Source of the DNA: Pseudomonas gingeri
GTDB taxonomy: Bacteria > Pseudomonadota > Gammaproteobacteria > Pseudomonadales > Pseudomonadaceae
Assembly (NCBI RefSeq): GCF_013385635.1
Contig: NZ_JACAPR010000035.1
Location: forward strand, 1-46,088
Length of the DNA: 46,088 bases
Direction of reading: 5' to 3'
Part shown: positions 8,520-16,319 of the stretch, piece after piece
Numbering within the stretch: position 1 is the first letter of the stretch
Layout: every line of letters starts with the position of its first letter
Notes under the pieces: generated by a model
Database searches by the model: none
What the model saw: the letters and a program-made list of their open reading frames with translations, nothing else
What the model was told of the DNA's origin: nothing
Program-made: the position numbers and the translations under genes

Positions 8520-9896
8520 TCAGCACTCCACCGCGCTGACCGCCAACCCGCCCCGCGATGTCTCCTTGTATTTGTCGTGCATGTCGGCACCGGTATCGCG
8601 CATGGTACGAATCACCCGGTCCAGGGAAATAAAGTGCTGGCCGTCGCCCCGCAAGGCCATCTGCGCGGCATTGATCGCTTTCACCGCGGCAATCGCGTTG
8701 CGCTCGATGCACGGCACCTGCACCAGCCCGCCGACCGGATCGCAGGTCAGGCCGAGGTTGTGTTCCAGGCCGATTTCCGCGGCGTTGCACAGTTGCTCCG
8801 GCGTCGCCCCGAGAATCTCGGCCAACCCCGCCGCGGCCATCGCACAGGCCGAGCCGACTTCACCCTGGCAACCGACTTCGGCGCCAGAGATGGAGGCGTT
8901 CTTCTTGCACAGGATCCCCACCGCCGCCGCCCCGAGGAAGTAGTCGACGACATTGGCGTCGGTCACCGCTTCGCTGAACTTCATGAAGTAGTGCAGCACC
9001 GCCGGGATGATCCCCGCCGCGCCGTTGGTCGGTGCCGTGACCATGCGCCCGCCGGCGGCATTCTCTTCGTTGACCGCCAGGGCGAACAGGTTGACCCACT
9101 CCATCGCGCTGAGGGTCGAGCCGATCACATTCGGCTTGTTCAGCTCCTGCAGGCTGCGATGCAACTTGGCCGCGCGCCGACGGACATTCAAGCCACCAGG
9201 CAGGATGCCTTCATGCTTGAGGCCTTGCTCGACACAATCCTGCATCGCACGCCAGAGCTTCATCAGGCCGCCGCGGATCTCGTCCTCCGAACGCCAGACC
9301 CGCTCGTTGGCCATCATCAGTTCCGCCACCCGCAGGTTGTGCTTCTGGCACAACTCGAGCAACTCGACCGCACTGGAGAAATCATACGGCAGCACGGTCT
9401 GGTCCATGTCCGCAACACCGCTGGCCGCTTGCGCCGCATCGACGACAAAACCGCCGCCGACCGAATAGTAGGTGTCACGATGCAGCTCGCCACCGGCATC
9501 AAAAGCGACCAGGGTCATGGCGTTGGGGTGGAACGGCAGGTTCTCGTCGATCAGTTGCATGTCGCGCGCCCAGACAAACGGGATCGGCAGGCGATTGTCG
9601 AGCAGCAGCGTGTCGTTTTCCCGCAGGGTGGCGATGCGCAAGCCGATCTGCGACGGGTCGATTGCGTCCGGCCATTCGCCCATCAGTCCCATGATCACGG
9701 CGTTGTCGCTGCCATGGCCGATACCGGTGGCCGACAGCGAGCCATAGAGCTGTACCTCGACTCGCCGAACCTGCTCCAGGGTGCCGCGCTCACGCAGTCC
9801 CTGAACGAACAACGCCGCCGCCCGCATGGGCCCCACGGTATGGGAACTGGACGGGCCGATGCCGATCTTGAACAGGTCGAATACGCTGATTGCCAT
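8520..9896 (-). CDS. sdaB: L-serine ammonia-lyase (serine dehydratase)
   Basis: Single-chain bacterial iron-sulphur serine dehydratase of 458 residues, converting L-serine to pyruvate and ammonia. The N-terminal beta domain starts ISVFDLFKIGIGPSSSHTVG, with the SSSHT signature. The C-terminal alpha domain carries the cluster cysteines in GCQGEVGSACAMA, CDPVGGL and VPCIERN. Betaine catabolism yields glycine, which GlyA turns into serine, so this enzyme completes the route to pyruvate; P. aeruginosa PA5379 has the same place and is under GbdR. Divergent from cbcX. An AGAGGG ribosome site precedes ATG 9896. Confidence 0.94.
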   Translation of the reverse strand: MAISVFDLFKIGIGPSSSHTVGPMRAAALFVQGLRERGTLEQVRRVEVQLYGSLSATGIGHGSDNAVIMGLMGEWPDAIDPSQIGLRIATLRENDTLLLDNRLPIPFVWARDMQLIDENLPFHPNAMTLVAFDAGGELHRDTYYSVGGGFVVDAAQAASGVADMDQTVLPYDFSSAVELLELCQKHNLRVAELMMANERVWRSEDEIRGGLMKLWRAMQDCVEQGLKHEGILPGGLNVRRRAAKLHRSLQELNKPNVIGSTLSAMEWVNLFALAVNEENAAGGRMVTAPTNGAAGIIPAVLHYFMKFSEAVTDANVVDYFLGAAAVGILCKKNASISGAEVGCQGEVGSACAMAAAGLAEILGATPEQLCNAAEIGLEHNLGLTCDPVGGLVQVPCIERNAIAAVKAINAAQMALRGDGQHFISLDRVIRTMRDTGADMHDKYKETSRGGLAVSAVEC

Positions 9897-10337
9897 GACT
9901 GTGACGCCCTCTGGATGCAGGTTCCAGACGTTGAAACGCCTGGTGGCGGAGCTGCTACGCTGTAGGCGCGATCCGCCGGGATGAAGGCATCATCAGCCTT
10001 TTGAATCGGCGCTCGACGTCTGACACCGACGCACTCTTGTCCATCTACGCCAGGCGCCGCCGACAGGCTTTTTTCGGCGTTCTTTTGCGGTTCAGAGGGG
10101 GAAAAAGCACCGAAAAAATCTGTAAACGACCTCACCGACACTGGATGCGACCCTCCCTGTACTGGATACGACGCACCCTGTAGGCGACATATTCAGGCTG
10201 GTACATGATCAGTCTCGACTCGATTGCAAGGCACCGGGGTAGAGCTGTCCTCGAAGCCTCCAACCGCAACAGAACAATTAAGCGCGATCGTCCAGTCGGA
10301 CACTGCCAAAAAAAAGAACACATAGGAGTCTACCCCC
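9897..10337. promoter_or_regulatory. Divergent sdaB-cbcX control region
   Basis: This 441-bp gap separates two divergent choline/betaine genes and must hold both promoters. The clearest element is a 21-bp tandem repeat at 10140-10181 (separate entry). A run of GC-poor sequence (GAAAAAGCACCGAAAAAATC) lies just upstream of it. No coding content is evident; the cbcX ribosome site (AGGAG) is at about 10325. Confidence 0.5.
10140..10181. promoter_or_regulatory. 21-bp tandem repeat, candidate GbdR site of cbcX
   Basis: Two head-to-tail 21-bp units, ACTGGATGCGACCCTCCCTGT and ACTGGATACGACGCACCCTGT, matching at 18 of 21 positions. A 21-bp period (two helical turns) is what AraC-family activators such as AraC use to place two subunits on one DNA face. 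The centre lies about 177 bp upstream of the cbcX start. Assignment to GbdR is inference from the neighbouring genes. Confidence 0.45.
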
Positions 10338-11285
10338 ATGAAAGGTTCCCCCTCGTTGTTGTTGGCCGCCATGCTGAGTCTCCCGCTGCTGGCCCAGGCC
10401 GCAGAACCGGCACAGTGCAGTACCGTGAACTTCTCCGATGTCGGCTGGACGGACATTACCGCCACCACCGCCACCACCAGCGTCGTACTCGATGCCCTCG
10501 GCTACAAGACCAAGACCACGATGATTTCCGTGCCGGTGACGTACAAGTCCCTGGCCGACGGCAAGAACATGGACGTGTTCCTCGGCAACTGGATGCCGAC
10601 CATGGAAAACGACATCAAGGCCTACCGTGACGCCGGGACCGTCGATGTCGTGCGCACCAACCTCACGGGCGCCAAGTACACCCTGGCCGTACCCCAGGCG
10701 CTGTATGACAAGGGCCTGCATGACTTCGCCGATATCGCCAAGTTCAAGAAGGAACTGGACGGCAAGATCTACGGCATCGAACCGGGCAACGACGGCAACC
10801 GCCTGATCCAGAGCATGATCGACAAGAACGCCTTCGGCCTGAAGGACGCCGGCTTCAAGGTCGTCGAATCCAGCGAAGCGGGCATGCTGTCCCAGGTCGA
10901 CCGCGCACAGAAACGCGACACCGCCGTGGTCTTCCTCGGCTGGGCGCCACACCCGATGAACAAGCGCTTCAAGATCCAGTACCTGACCGGCGGCGACGAT
11001 TTCTTCGGCCCGGATTTCGGTGCCGCCACCGTGGCGACCAACACCCGCAAGGGCTACGCGCAGGAATGCAGCAACGTCGGTCAGTTGCTGAAGAACCTCG
11101 AATTCACCGTCGACATGGAGAGCTCGCTGATGGGCAACATCCTCGACGACAAGATGAAACCCGAAGCCGCAGCCAAGGCCTGGCTGAAGAAGAACCCCAA
11201 GGTACTCGATACCTGGTTGGCCGGCGTGACCACCATTGACGGTAAACCTGGCCTGGACGCCGTGAAAGCCAAGCTCGCGCAATAA
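10338..11285 (+). CDS. cbcX: CbcX, periplasmic choline-binding protein
   Basis: OpuAC/ChoX-type solute-binding protein of 315 residues with a signal peptide of about 21 residues (MKGSPSLLLAAMLSLPLLAQ, cleavage at AQA-AEP). Typical blocks are NFSDVGWTDITATTATTSVVL and FLGWAPHPMNKRF. It binds choline for the CbcWV permease; the start and order (X-W-V) match P. aeruginosa PA5378-PA5376. It shares a Cys pair (AQCST and AQECS) with CaiX, its paralogue in this window. ATG 10338 follows ATAGGAG. Confidence 0.93.
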   Translation: MKGSPSLLLAAMLSLPLLAQAAEPAQCSTVNFSDVGWTDITATTATTSVVLDALGYKTKTTMISVPVTYKSLADGKNMDVFLGNWMPTMENDIKAYRDAGTVDVVRTNLTGAKYTLAVPQALYDKGLHDFADIAKFKKELDGKIYGIEPGNDGNRLIQSMIDKNAFGLKDAGFKVVESSEAGMLSQVDRAQKRDTAVVFLGWAPHPMNKRFKIQYLTGGDDFFGPDFGAATVATNTRKGYAQECSNVGQLLKNLEFTVDMESSLMGNILDDKMKPEAAAKAWLKKNPKVLDTWLAGVTTIDGKPGLDAVKAKLAQ

Positions 11286-11292
11286 CCGCCGT

Positions 11293-11318
11293 GTCCGGGC
11301 GGGTTCGCCCGCCTGGAC
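11293..11318 (+). other. Intercistronic hairpin with TTCG loop after cbcX
   Basis: Stem GTCCGGGCGGG (11293-11303) with CCCGCCTGGAC (11308-11318), closed by a TTCG tetraloop, 11 bp with one G-T pair. No T-run follows and cbcW begins about 36 bp later. The likely role is mRNA stabilisation or partial attenuation, giving more binding protein than permease. Confidence 0.65.
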
Positions 11319-11354
11319 TGGCATTTATTCCCCCGCATGTGGACGTTCAATACC

Positions 11355-12200
11355 ATGCTGACTGAACATAAAATCCCTCTAGGCCAGTACATCGCCGCCT
11401 TCGTTGAATGGTTGACCAAACACGGTGCCAACTACTTCGATGCGATCGCTTCGACACTGGAAACGATGATCCACGGCGTGACGTTTGCGCTGGCCTGGTT
11501 CAATCCGCTGGCATTGATCGCGCTGATCGCGGTGATCGCCCACTTCATCCAGCGCAAATGGGGCCTGACCGCCTTCGTGGTCGCCTCCTTTCTGCTGATC
11601 CTCAACCTGGGATACTGGCAGGAAACCATGGAAACCCTCGCCCAGGTGATGTTCGCCACCCTGGTCTGCGTGGTCATCGGCGTACCGCTGGGCATCGTCG
11701 CCGCACACAAGCCGATGTTCTACACGATCATGCGCCCGGTCCTCGACCTGATGCAGACCGTACCGACTTTCGTGTACCTCATTCCGACCCTGACCCTCTT
11801 CGGTCTGGGCGTTGTACCCGGCCTGATTTCCACGGTGGTGTTCGCGATTGCCGCGCCCATCCGTCTGACGTATCTGGGCATCCAGGATGTACCGCAGGAA
11901 TTGATGGACGCCGGCAAGGCCTTTGGCTGCTCGCGCCGTCAGTTGCTCGCACGAATCGAATTGCCCCACGCCATGCCGAGCATCGCTGCCGGTATCACCC
12001 AGTGCATCATGCTGTCGTTGTCGATGGTGGTGATCGCCGCACTGGTGGGTGCCGATGGCTTGGGCAAACCCGTGGTCAACGCACTGAACACCGCTGATAT
12101 CGCCCTCGGTTTCGAAGCCGGCCTGGCGATCGTATTGCTGGCAATCATGCTCGACCGTATCTGCAAACAACCCGACGCACAGGTAAGGGGTGACGCATGA
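11355..12200 (+). CDS. cbcW: CbcW, choline ABC transporter permease
   Basis: Inner-membrane permease of 281 residues (BPD_transp_1/ProW type), with about six to seven membrane segments between residues 45 and 275. The cytoplasmic EAA loop is seen as ELMDAGKAFGCSRRQLLARI followed by ELPHAMPSIAAGI. I use ATG 11355 (MLTEHKIPLG), which matches homologue starts; an in-frame ATG at 11337 is possible, and neither has a strong ribosome site. Works with CbcV and with the binding proteins CbcX and, by P. aeruginosa precedent, CaiX and a betaine-specific one. Ends 4 bp into cbcV. Confidence 0.92.
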   Translation: MLTEHKIPLGQYIAAFVEWLTKHGANYFDAIASTLETMIHGVTFALAWFNPLALIALIAVIAHFIQRKWGLTAFVVASFLLILNLGYWQETMETLAQVMFATLVCVVIGVPLGIVAAHKPMFYTIMRPVLDLMQTVPTFVYLIPTLTLFGLGVVPGLISTVVFAIAAPIRLTYLGIQDVPQELMDAGKAFGCSRRQLLARIELPHAMPSIAAGITQCIMLSLSMVVIAALVGADGLGKPVVNALNTADIALGFEAGLAIVLLAIMLDRICKQPDAQVRGDA

Positions 12201-13375
12201 GCATAATCCGCTTCGACAAGGTAGACGTTATCTTCTCCAAGAACCCGCGTGAGGCCCTCGCGCTGCTGGACAAAGGCCTCAAGCGGGAAGAAATCCTGAA
12301 GAAGACCGGCCAGATCGTCGGCGTCGAGAATGCCAGCCTGGAAATCGAGAAAGGCGAGATCTGCGTACTGATGGGCCTCTCCGGTTCCGGCAAGTCCAGC
12401 CTGCTGCGTTGCATCAACGGCCTGAACACCGTCAGCCGCGGCCATTTGTTCGTCGAACATGAAGGCCGGCAGATCGATATCGCCAACTGCACCGACGCCG
12501 AACTGAAGATGATGCGCACCAAGCGCATCGCCATGGTGTTCCAGAAATTCGCCCTGATGCCCTGGCTGACCGTGCGCGAGAACATCAGCTTCGGCCTGGA
12601 AATGCAGGGTCGTCCGGAAAAGGAACGACGCAAGCTGGTGGACGAGAAGCTGCAACTGGTCGGCCTTGAGCAATGGCGCAACAAGAAGCCTGACGAACTG
12701 TCCGGCGGTATGCAGCAACGGGTCGGCCTGGCCCGCGCCCTGGCGATGGACGCCGATATCCTGCTGATGGACGAACCGTTCTCGGCCCTCGACCCGCTGA
12801 TCCGCCAGGGGCTGCAGGACGAACTGCTGACCCTGCAGAACAAGCTGGCGAAAACCATCGTGTTTGTCAGCCACGATCTCGACGAGGCGCTGAAACTGGG
12901 CAGCCGCATCGCGATCATGAAGGACGGCCGGATCATCCAGTACAGCAAGCCGGAAGACATCGTGCTCAACCCGGCGGACGAGTATGTGCGCACCTTCGTC
13001 GCTCACACCAACCCGCTGAACGTGCTCTGCGGACGCAGCCTGATGCGCACCCTGGACAACTGCAAACGCGTCAACGGTTCGGTGTGCCTCGATCCGGGCG
13101 GCGACTCGTGGATCGACCTGGCCGAAGGCAACACCATCAAGGGTGCCCGCCAGAACGGCGCCAGCCTGAACCTGCAAAGCTGGGTGCAGGGCCAGTCGGT
13201 GGAGGCCCTGGGCCGTACCCCGACCCTGGTGGATTCGAATATCGGCATGCGCGACGCGCTGCAGATCCGTTACCAGACCGGCAACAAGCTGGTGCTGCAC
13301 GACAATAACAAGGTGGTCGGGATTCTCGGCGACAGTGAGCTGTATCACGCGCTACTGGGCAAGAACCTCGGTTGA
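12197..13375 (+). CDS. cbcV: CbcV, choline ABC transporter ATPase
   Basis: ProV/OpuAA-type ATPase of 392 residues. Visible are Walker A (GLSGSGKSSLLRC), the signature LSGGMQQRVGLARAL, Walker B (ILLMDEPFSALDPL) and the switch His (VFVSHDLDEAL). The last 110 residues form a CBS-like regulatory tail (PTLVDSNIGMRDAL; VVGILGDSELYHALL), as in osmoprotectant importers. The start codon overlaps the cbcW stop in ATGA, indicating translational coupling. Followed by a strong terminator. Confidence 0.94.
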   Translation: MSIIRFDKVDVIFSKNPREALALLDKGLKREEILKKTGQIVGVENASLEIEKGEICVLMGLSGSGKSSLLRCINGLNTVSRGHLFVEHEGRQIDIANCTDAELKMMRTKRIAMVFQKFALMPWLTVRENISFGLEMQGRPEKERRKLVDEKLQLVGLEQWRNKKPDELSGGMQQRVGLARALAMDADILLMDEPFSALDPLIRQGLQDELLTLQNKLAKTIVFVSHDLDEALKLGSRIAIMKDGRIIQYSKPEDIVLNPADEYVRTFVAHTNPLNVLCGRSLMRTLDNCKRVNGSVCLDPGGDSWIDLAEGNTIKGARQNGASLNLQSWVQGQSVEALGRTPTLVDSNIGMRDALQIRYQTGNKLVLHDNNKVVGILGDSELYHALLGKNLG

Positions 13376-13384
13376 GACAGATGC

Positions 13385-13420
13385 AAAAACGCCGCGAAAG
13401 GATCGCGGCGTTTTTGTTTT
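13385..13420 (+). terminator. Rho-independent terminator of cbcXWV
   Basis: Stem AAAAACGCCGCGA (13385-13397) and TCGCGGCGTTTTT (13403-13415), loop AAGGA, then TTTTTGTTTT. Ten nucleotides after the cbcV stop. It is roughly symmetric, but the T-rich tail favours plus-strand use. Confidence 0.9.
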
Positions 13421-13446
13421 CAGGGGTAGCCAGGAACACATCGCCC

Positions 13447-13587
13447 CTGTAGGAGCCTGGCTTGCCAGCGAAGAGGCCCTTGAATATTGTGCCACCCTCG
13501 CGGCCACCATCGCCGGCAAGCCGGCTCCCACAAGGGGCTGTCTTGTGGGGCACAACCGGCCTGTAGGAGCCGGCTTGCCGGCGATGA
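13447..13587. repeat. Three REP units between cbcV and betT
   Basis: Units at about 13447-13472 (GCCTGGCTTGCCAGCGAAG), 13508-13533 (inverted, CATCGCCGGCAAGCCGGCTC) and 13561-13587 (direct). The region between cbcV and betT, including these, has no gene; 13590-13688 shows nothing else. Confidence 0.87.
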
Positions 13588-13688
13588 GAACAACGCGGTG
13601 CCCCGCGTCATCCACCCCTTCAGCTATAAACCCGGCCAAGGAGTTGCCGATGGCTTTCGAACCGGTCAAGCCCTTCGCGGATCATCCG

Positions 13689-15377
13689 CTAGTGCGCCTC
13701 GGCCAGCGCTGGCGTCACTGGCTTGTCCACAGGGCGCTGGACAATCGCCTGGGCCGGTTGCAGGTCCAGGGCACTCAGGCGCTCGCTGAAAGCGCGACGA
13801 TCAAGAGCCGCCAGTTCGGCCTGTTCGCTTTCGATCTGCAGGTCCTGGCGCATGGCCTTGTGCAGGCCGAACATAAAGAACACCAGCACCACGGAGAACG
13901 GCAGACCGGCCAGCACCACCATGGTCTGCATGGCTTCGAAGTTACCGGCGAACAGCAGGCCGATGGTCACCAGGGTAATCACCGCCGACCAGAAGATCCG
14001 CAGCCAGTGCGGGGCATCCTCGTCGACCTCACCGCCCTTGCACGACAGGTTGGCCATCATCACCGCGCCGGAGTCCGCCGGGGTCAGGAACAGTACGAAG
14101 CCGACAAAGATCGACACACCGATGACGATTTTCGACGCCGGGTAATGCTCCAGCAACTGGTAGATCGCCATGGACGGCTGTTCCAGCGCCGTCTTGCCCA
14201 GCGCCACGGCGTCGTGGTTCATCACCAGGTCCAGGGCCGAGTTGCCGAAGATCGACAGCCACGCCAGGGTGAAGCCCAACGGGATCAGCAGGACACCGGC
14301 CACCAGTTCACGCACCGTGCGACCACGGGAAATACGCGCGATGAACATGCCCACGAATGGCGCCCAGGAAATCCACCAGGCCCAATAGAACAGGGTCCAC
14401 AGGCCCAGCCAGCGGTCGGATTTCTCGGCATCGTTCTCGTAGACGTAGAGGTCGAAGGTCTTCAGTACCACACCGTTGAGGTAATCGCCGATGTTCTGCA
14501 CGAAGCCGTTGAGCAGGTGCAGGGTCGGACCGAACAGCAGCACGAAGATCAGCAGGCCGCTGAACAGCACGATGTTCAGGTTGGACAGGCGACGGATGCC
14601 GTTTTCCACACCGGACACGGCGGCGATGGTCGCCACGGTGCTCATCACGATGATCACGATCAGCAGGTTGGTGTTGCTATGGGTCATGCCGAACAGGCTT
14701 TCCAGCCCCGAGGACACCTGCATCGAACCGATGCCCAGGTTGGTCACCAGGCCCAGCAGGGTGACGAACATGCCGAAGCCGTCCACCGCGTGCCCGGCCG
14801 CGCCCTTGACCCAGCGCTCGCCCACCAGCGGGTACAGCGCCGAGCGCAACGCCAGCGGCTGGTTGTGCCGATAGGCGAAGTACGCCACGGCCAGGCCGAC
14901 CAGCGCGTAGATCGCCCAGCCGTGCAGGCCCCAGTGCAGGAAGGTCAATTGCAGTGCCTGACGCGCCGCCGCATGACTGCCGGCCACGCCTTCCGGCGGG
15001 TTGAAATAGTGGTCCAGCGGTTCGGAAGCACCGAAGTACAGCAGCGAAATGCCGATCCCCGAGGAGAACAGCATGCCGGCCCAGGCGCCGTAGCTGAAGT
15101 CCGGAGTGTCGTGTCTGGTACCCAGCTTCAACTTGCCGTAGGACGAGAACGCCAGCCCGATGACAAACACCAGGTAGGCGGCGATCACCACCATGTAATA
15201 CCAGCCGAAGCTGCGTGAGAGCCAGGCCTGGGCCACGCCGAGCAGTTTGCCGGCCTCTTGCGGGGCGATGATCAGGATGGCGGTCAGCAACAGAATCAAC
15301 GCGGTCGAGGTGTAGAACACCCAACCGTTGACCCGCACCTTTTCGGCGGGGGTCTTTATAAGAGAGGCAGAACTCAT
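13689..15377 (-). CDS. betT: BetT-type BCCT choline transporter
   Basis: Secondary transporter of 562 residues of the betaine-choline-carnitine family, with 12 predicted membrane spans from about residue 20 to 510 and a short charged C-tail. Family motifs are SSGIGISLLYFGASEPLDHYF near residue 110 and the substrate-site segment WALFYWAWWISWAPFVGMFIARIS-like block (here LWTLFYWAWWISWAPFVGMF). Proton-coupled choline uptake is expected. I use ATG 15377 (MSSASLIKTP) after a CTGGAG ribosome site. Divergent from betI across a BetI-type palindrome, matching P. aeruginosa betT1 (PA5375). Confidence 0.92.
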   Translation of the reverse strand: MSSASLIKTPAEKVRVNGWVFYTSTALILLLTAILIIAPQEAGKLLGVAQAWLSRSFGWYYMVVIAAYLVFVIGLAFSSYGKLKLGTRHDTPDFSYGAWAGMLFSSGIGISLLYFGASEPLDHYFNPPEGVAGSHAAARQALQLTFLHWGLHGWAIYALVGLAVAYFAYRHNQPLALRSALYPLVGERWVKGAAGHAVDGFGMFVTLLGLVTNLGIGSMQVSSGLESLFGMTHSNTNLLIVIIVMSTVATIAAVSGVENGIRRLSNLNIVLFSGLLIFVLLFGPTLHLLNGFVQNIGDYLNGVVLKTFDLYVYENDAEKSDRWLGLWTLFYWAWWISWAPFVGMFIARISRGRTVRELVAGVLLIPLGFTLAWLSIFGNSALDLVMNHDAVALGKTALEQPSMAIYQLLEHYPASKIVIGVSIFVGFVLFLTPADSGAVMMANLSCKGGEVDEDAPHWLRIFWSAVITLVTIGLLFAGNFEAMQTMVVLAGLPFSVVLVFFMFGLHKAMRQDLQIESEQAELAALDRRAFSERLSALDLQPAQAIVQRPVDKPVTPALAEAH

Positions 15378-15528
15378 TGCACAGATGCTCCAGGCAGTGC
15401 GGGAGAAAGACACAAGGCAACACGGCACCCGGCCGATCGTTTAATGGGGCAGCCGACCAGCGGGTGATATAAAGGCGGCCCCGGAAAACCGGTAGGCAGC
15501 GGCAATTTGTCGCGGATCTTATTCTTTG

Positions 15529-15548
15529 TTGATTGAACGTTCAATCAA
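15529..15548. promoter_or_regulatory. Perfect 20-bp palindrome, probable BetI operator
   Basis: TTGATTGAACGTTCAATCAA is a perfect palindrome in the 241-bp gap between divergent betT and betI. TetR-type BetI repressors bind such dyads of about 20 bp in this gap, and choline relieves repression. The core ATTGA...TCAAT agrees with known BetI sites. It probably controls both directions. Confidence 0.82.
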
Positions 15549-15618
15549 AACAAAATAGACTGGCCCACAAGCCGACAGCCGTTCCACGTCTGCCGGTGGG
15601 CCCAAGGAGAGGTGCACC

Positions 15619-16212
15619 ATGCCCAAGGTCGGTATGCAACCCATACGCCGCCAGCAATTGATCGAAGCCACCTTGACGGCGGTCGATCAGGTCGGGATGG
15701 GGGACGCCAGCATTGCGCTGATCGCCCGTTTGGCCGGTGTCTCGAATGGCATCATCAGTCACTATTTTCAGGACAAGAATGGCCTGATCGCCGCCACGAT
15801 GCGGTACCTGATGAACGCCCTGACCGAGAACGTCGCCGCGCGCCGCCAGGCGCTGACAGATGACAGCCCGCGGGCCCATCTGCAGGTGATTATCGAAGGC
15901 AACTTCGACGCCAGCCAGGTCAATGGCCCGGCAATGAAAACCTGGCTGGCCTTCTGGGCCACCAGCATGCACCACCCGTCTTTGCACAGGTTGCAGCGGA
16001 TCAACGATCACCGCCTGTATTCCAACCTGTGCTGCCAGTTCCGCCGCGTCCTGCCGCTGCCCGCAGCCCGCAGCGCGGCACGGGGACTGGCAGCGTTGAT
16101 CGACGGTTTGTGGTTGCGCGGCGCGTTGTCGGGAGACGCTTTCGACACCGCGCAGGCGCAACGGATCGCTTACGAATACATGGATTTCCAACTGGCTAAG
16201 CAGGAGCGCTAG
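15619..16212 (+). CDS. betI: BetI, TetR-family choline-sensing repressor
   Basis: Repressor of 197 residues. The N-terminal TetR HTH spans residues 8-55 (RRQQLIEATLTAVDQVGMGD; IALIARLAGVSNGIISHYF), and the C-terminal BetI-type ligand domain contains MKTWLAFWATSMHHPSLHRL and ends in an EYMDFQL helix. It represses betIBA and usually betT; choline is the inducer. An AGGAGAGG ribosome site sits about 10 bp before ATG 15619. First gene of betIBA, 71 bp after the palindrome. Confidence 0.95.
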   Translation: MPKVGMQPIRRQQLIEATLTAVDQVGMGDASIALIARLAGVSNGIISHYFQDKNGLIAATMRYLMNALTENVAARRQALTDDSPRAHLQVIIEGNFDASQVNGPAMKTWLAFWATSMHHPSLHRLQRINDHRLYSNLCCQFRRVLPLPAARSAARGLAALIDGLWLRGALSGDAFDTAQAQRIAYEYMDFQLAKQER

Positions 16213-16319
16213 AGCACCGAGAAACGCTCGGCCCCTGAACCACTGCCGAACGGTGTTGCCAGAACCCTATGGCGCACCCGGCGGTTAACGCCAACCACTG
16301 ATGCACTTGCGAGGACACT

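Noticed and set aside
13335..15218. 627-residue open frame on the plus strand opposite betT
   Set aside because: Gln/His/Arg-rich shadow of the BCCT gene that also reads through the cbcV terminator and three REP units.
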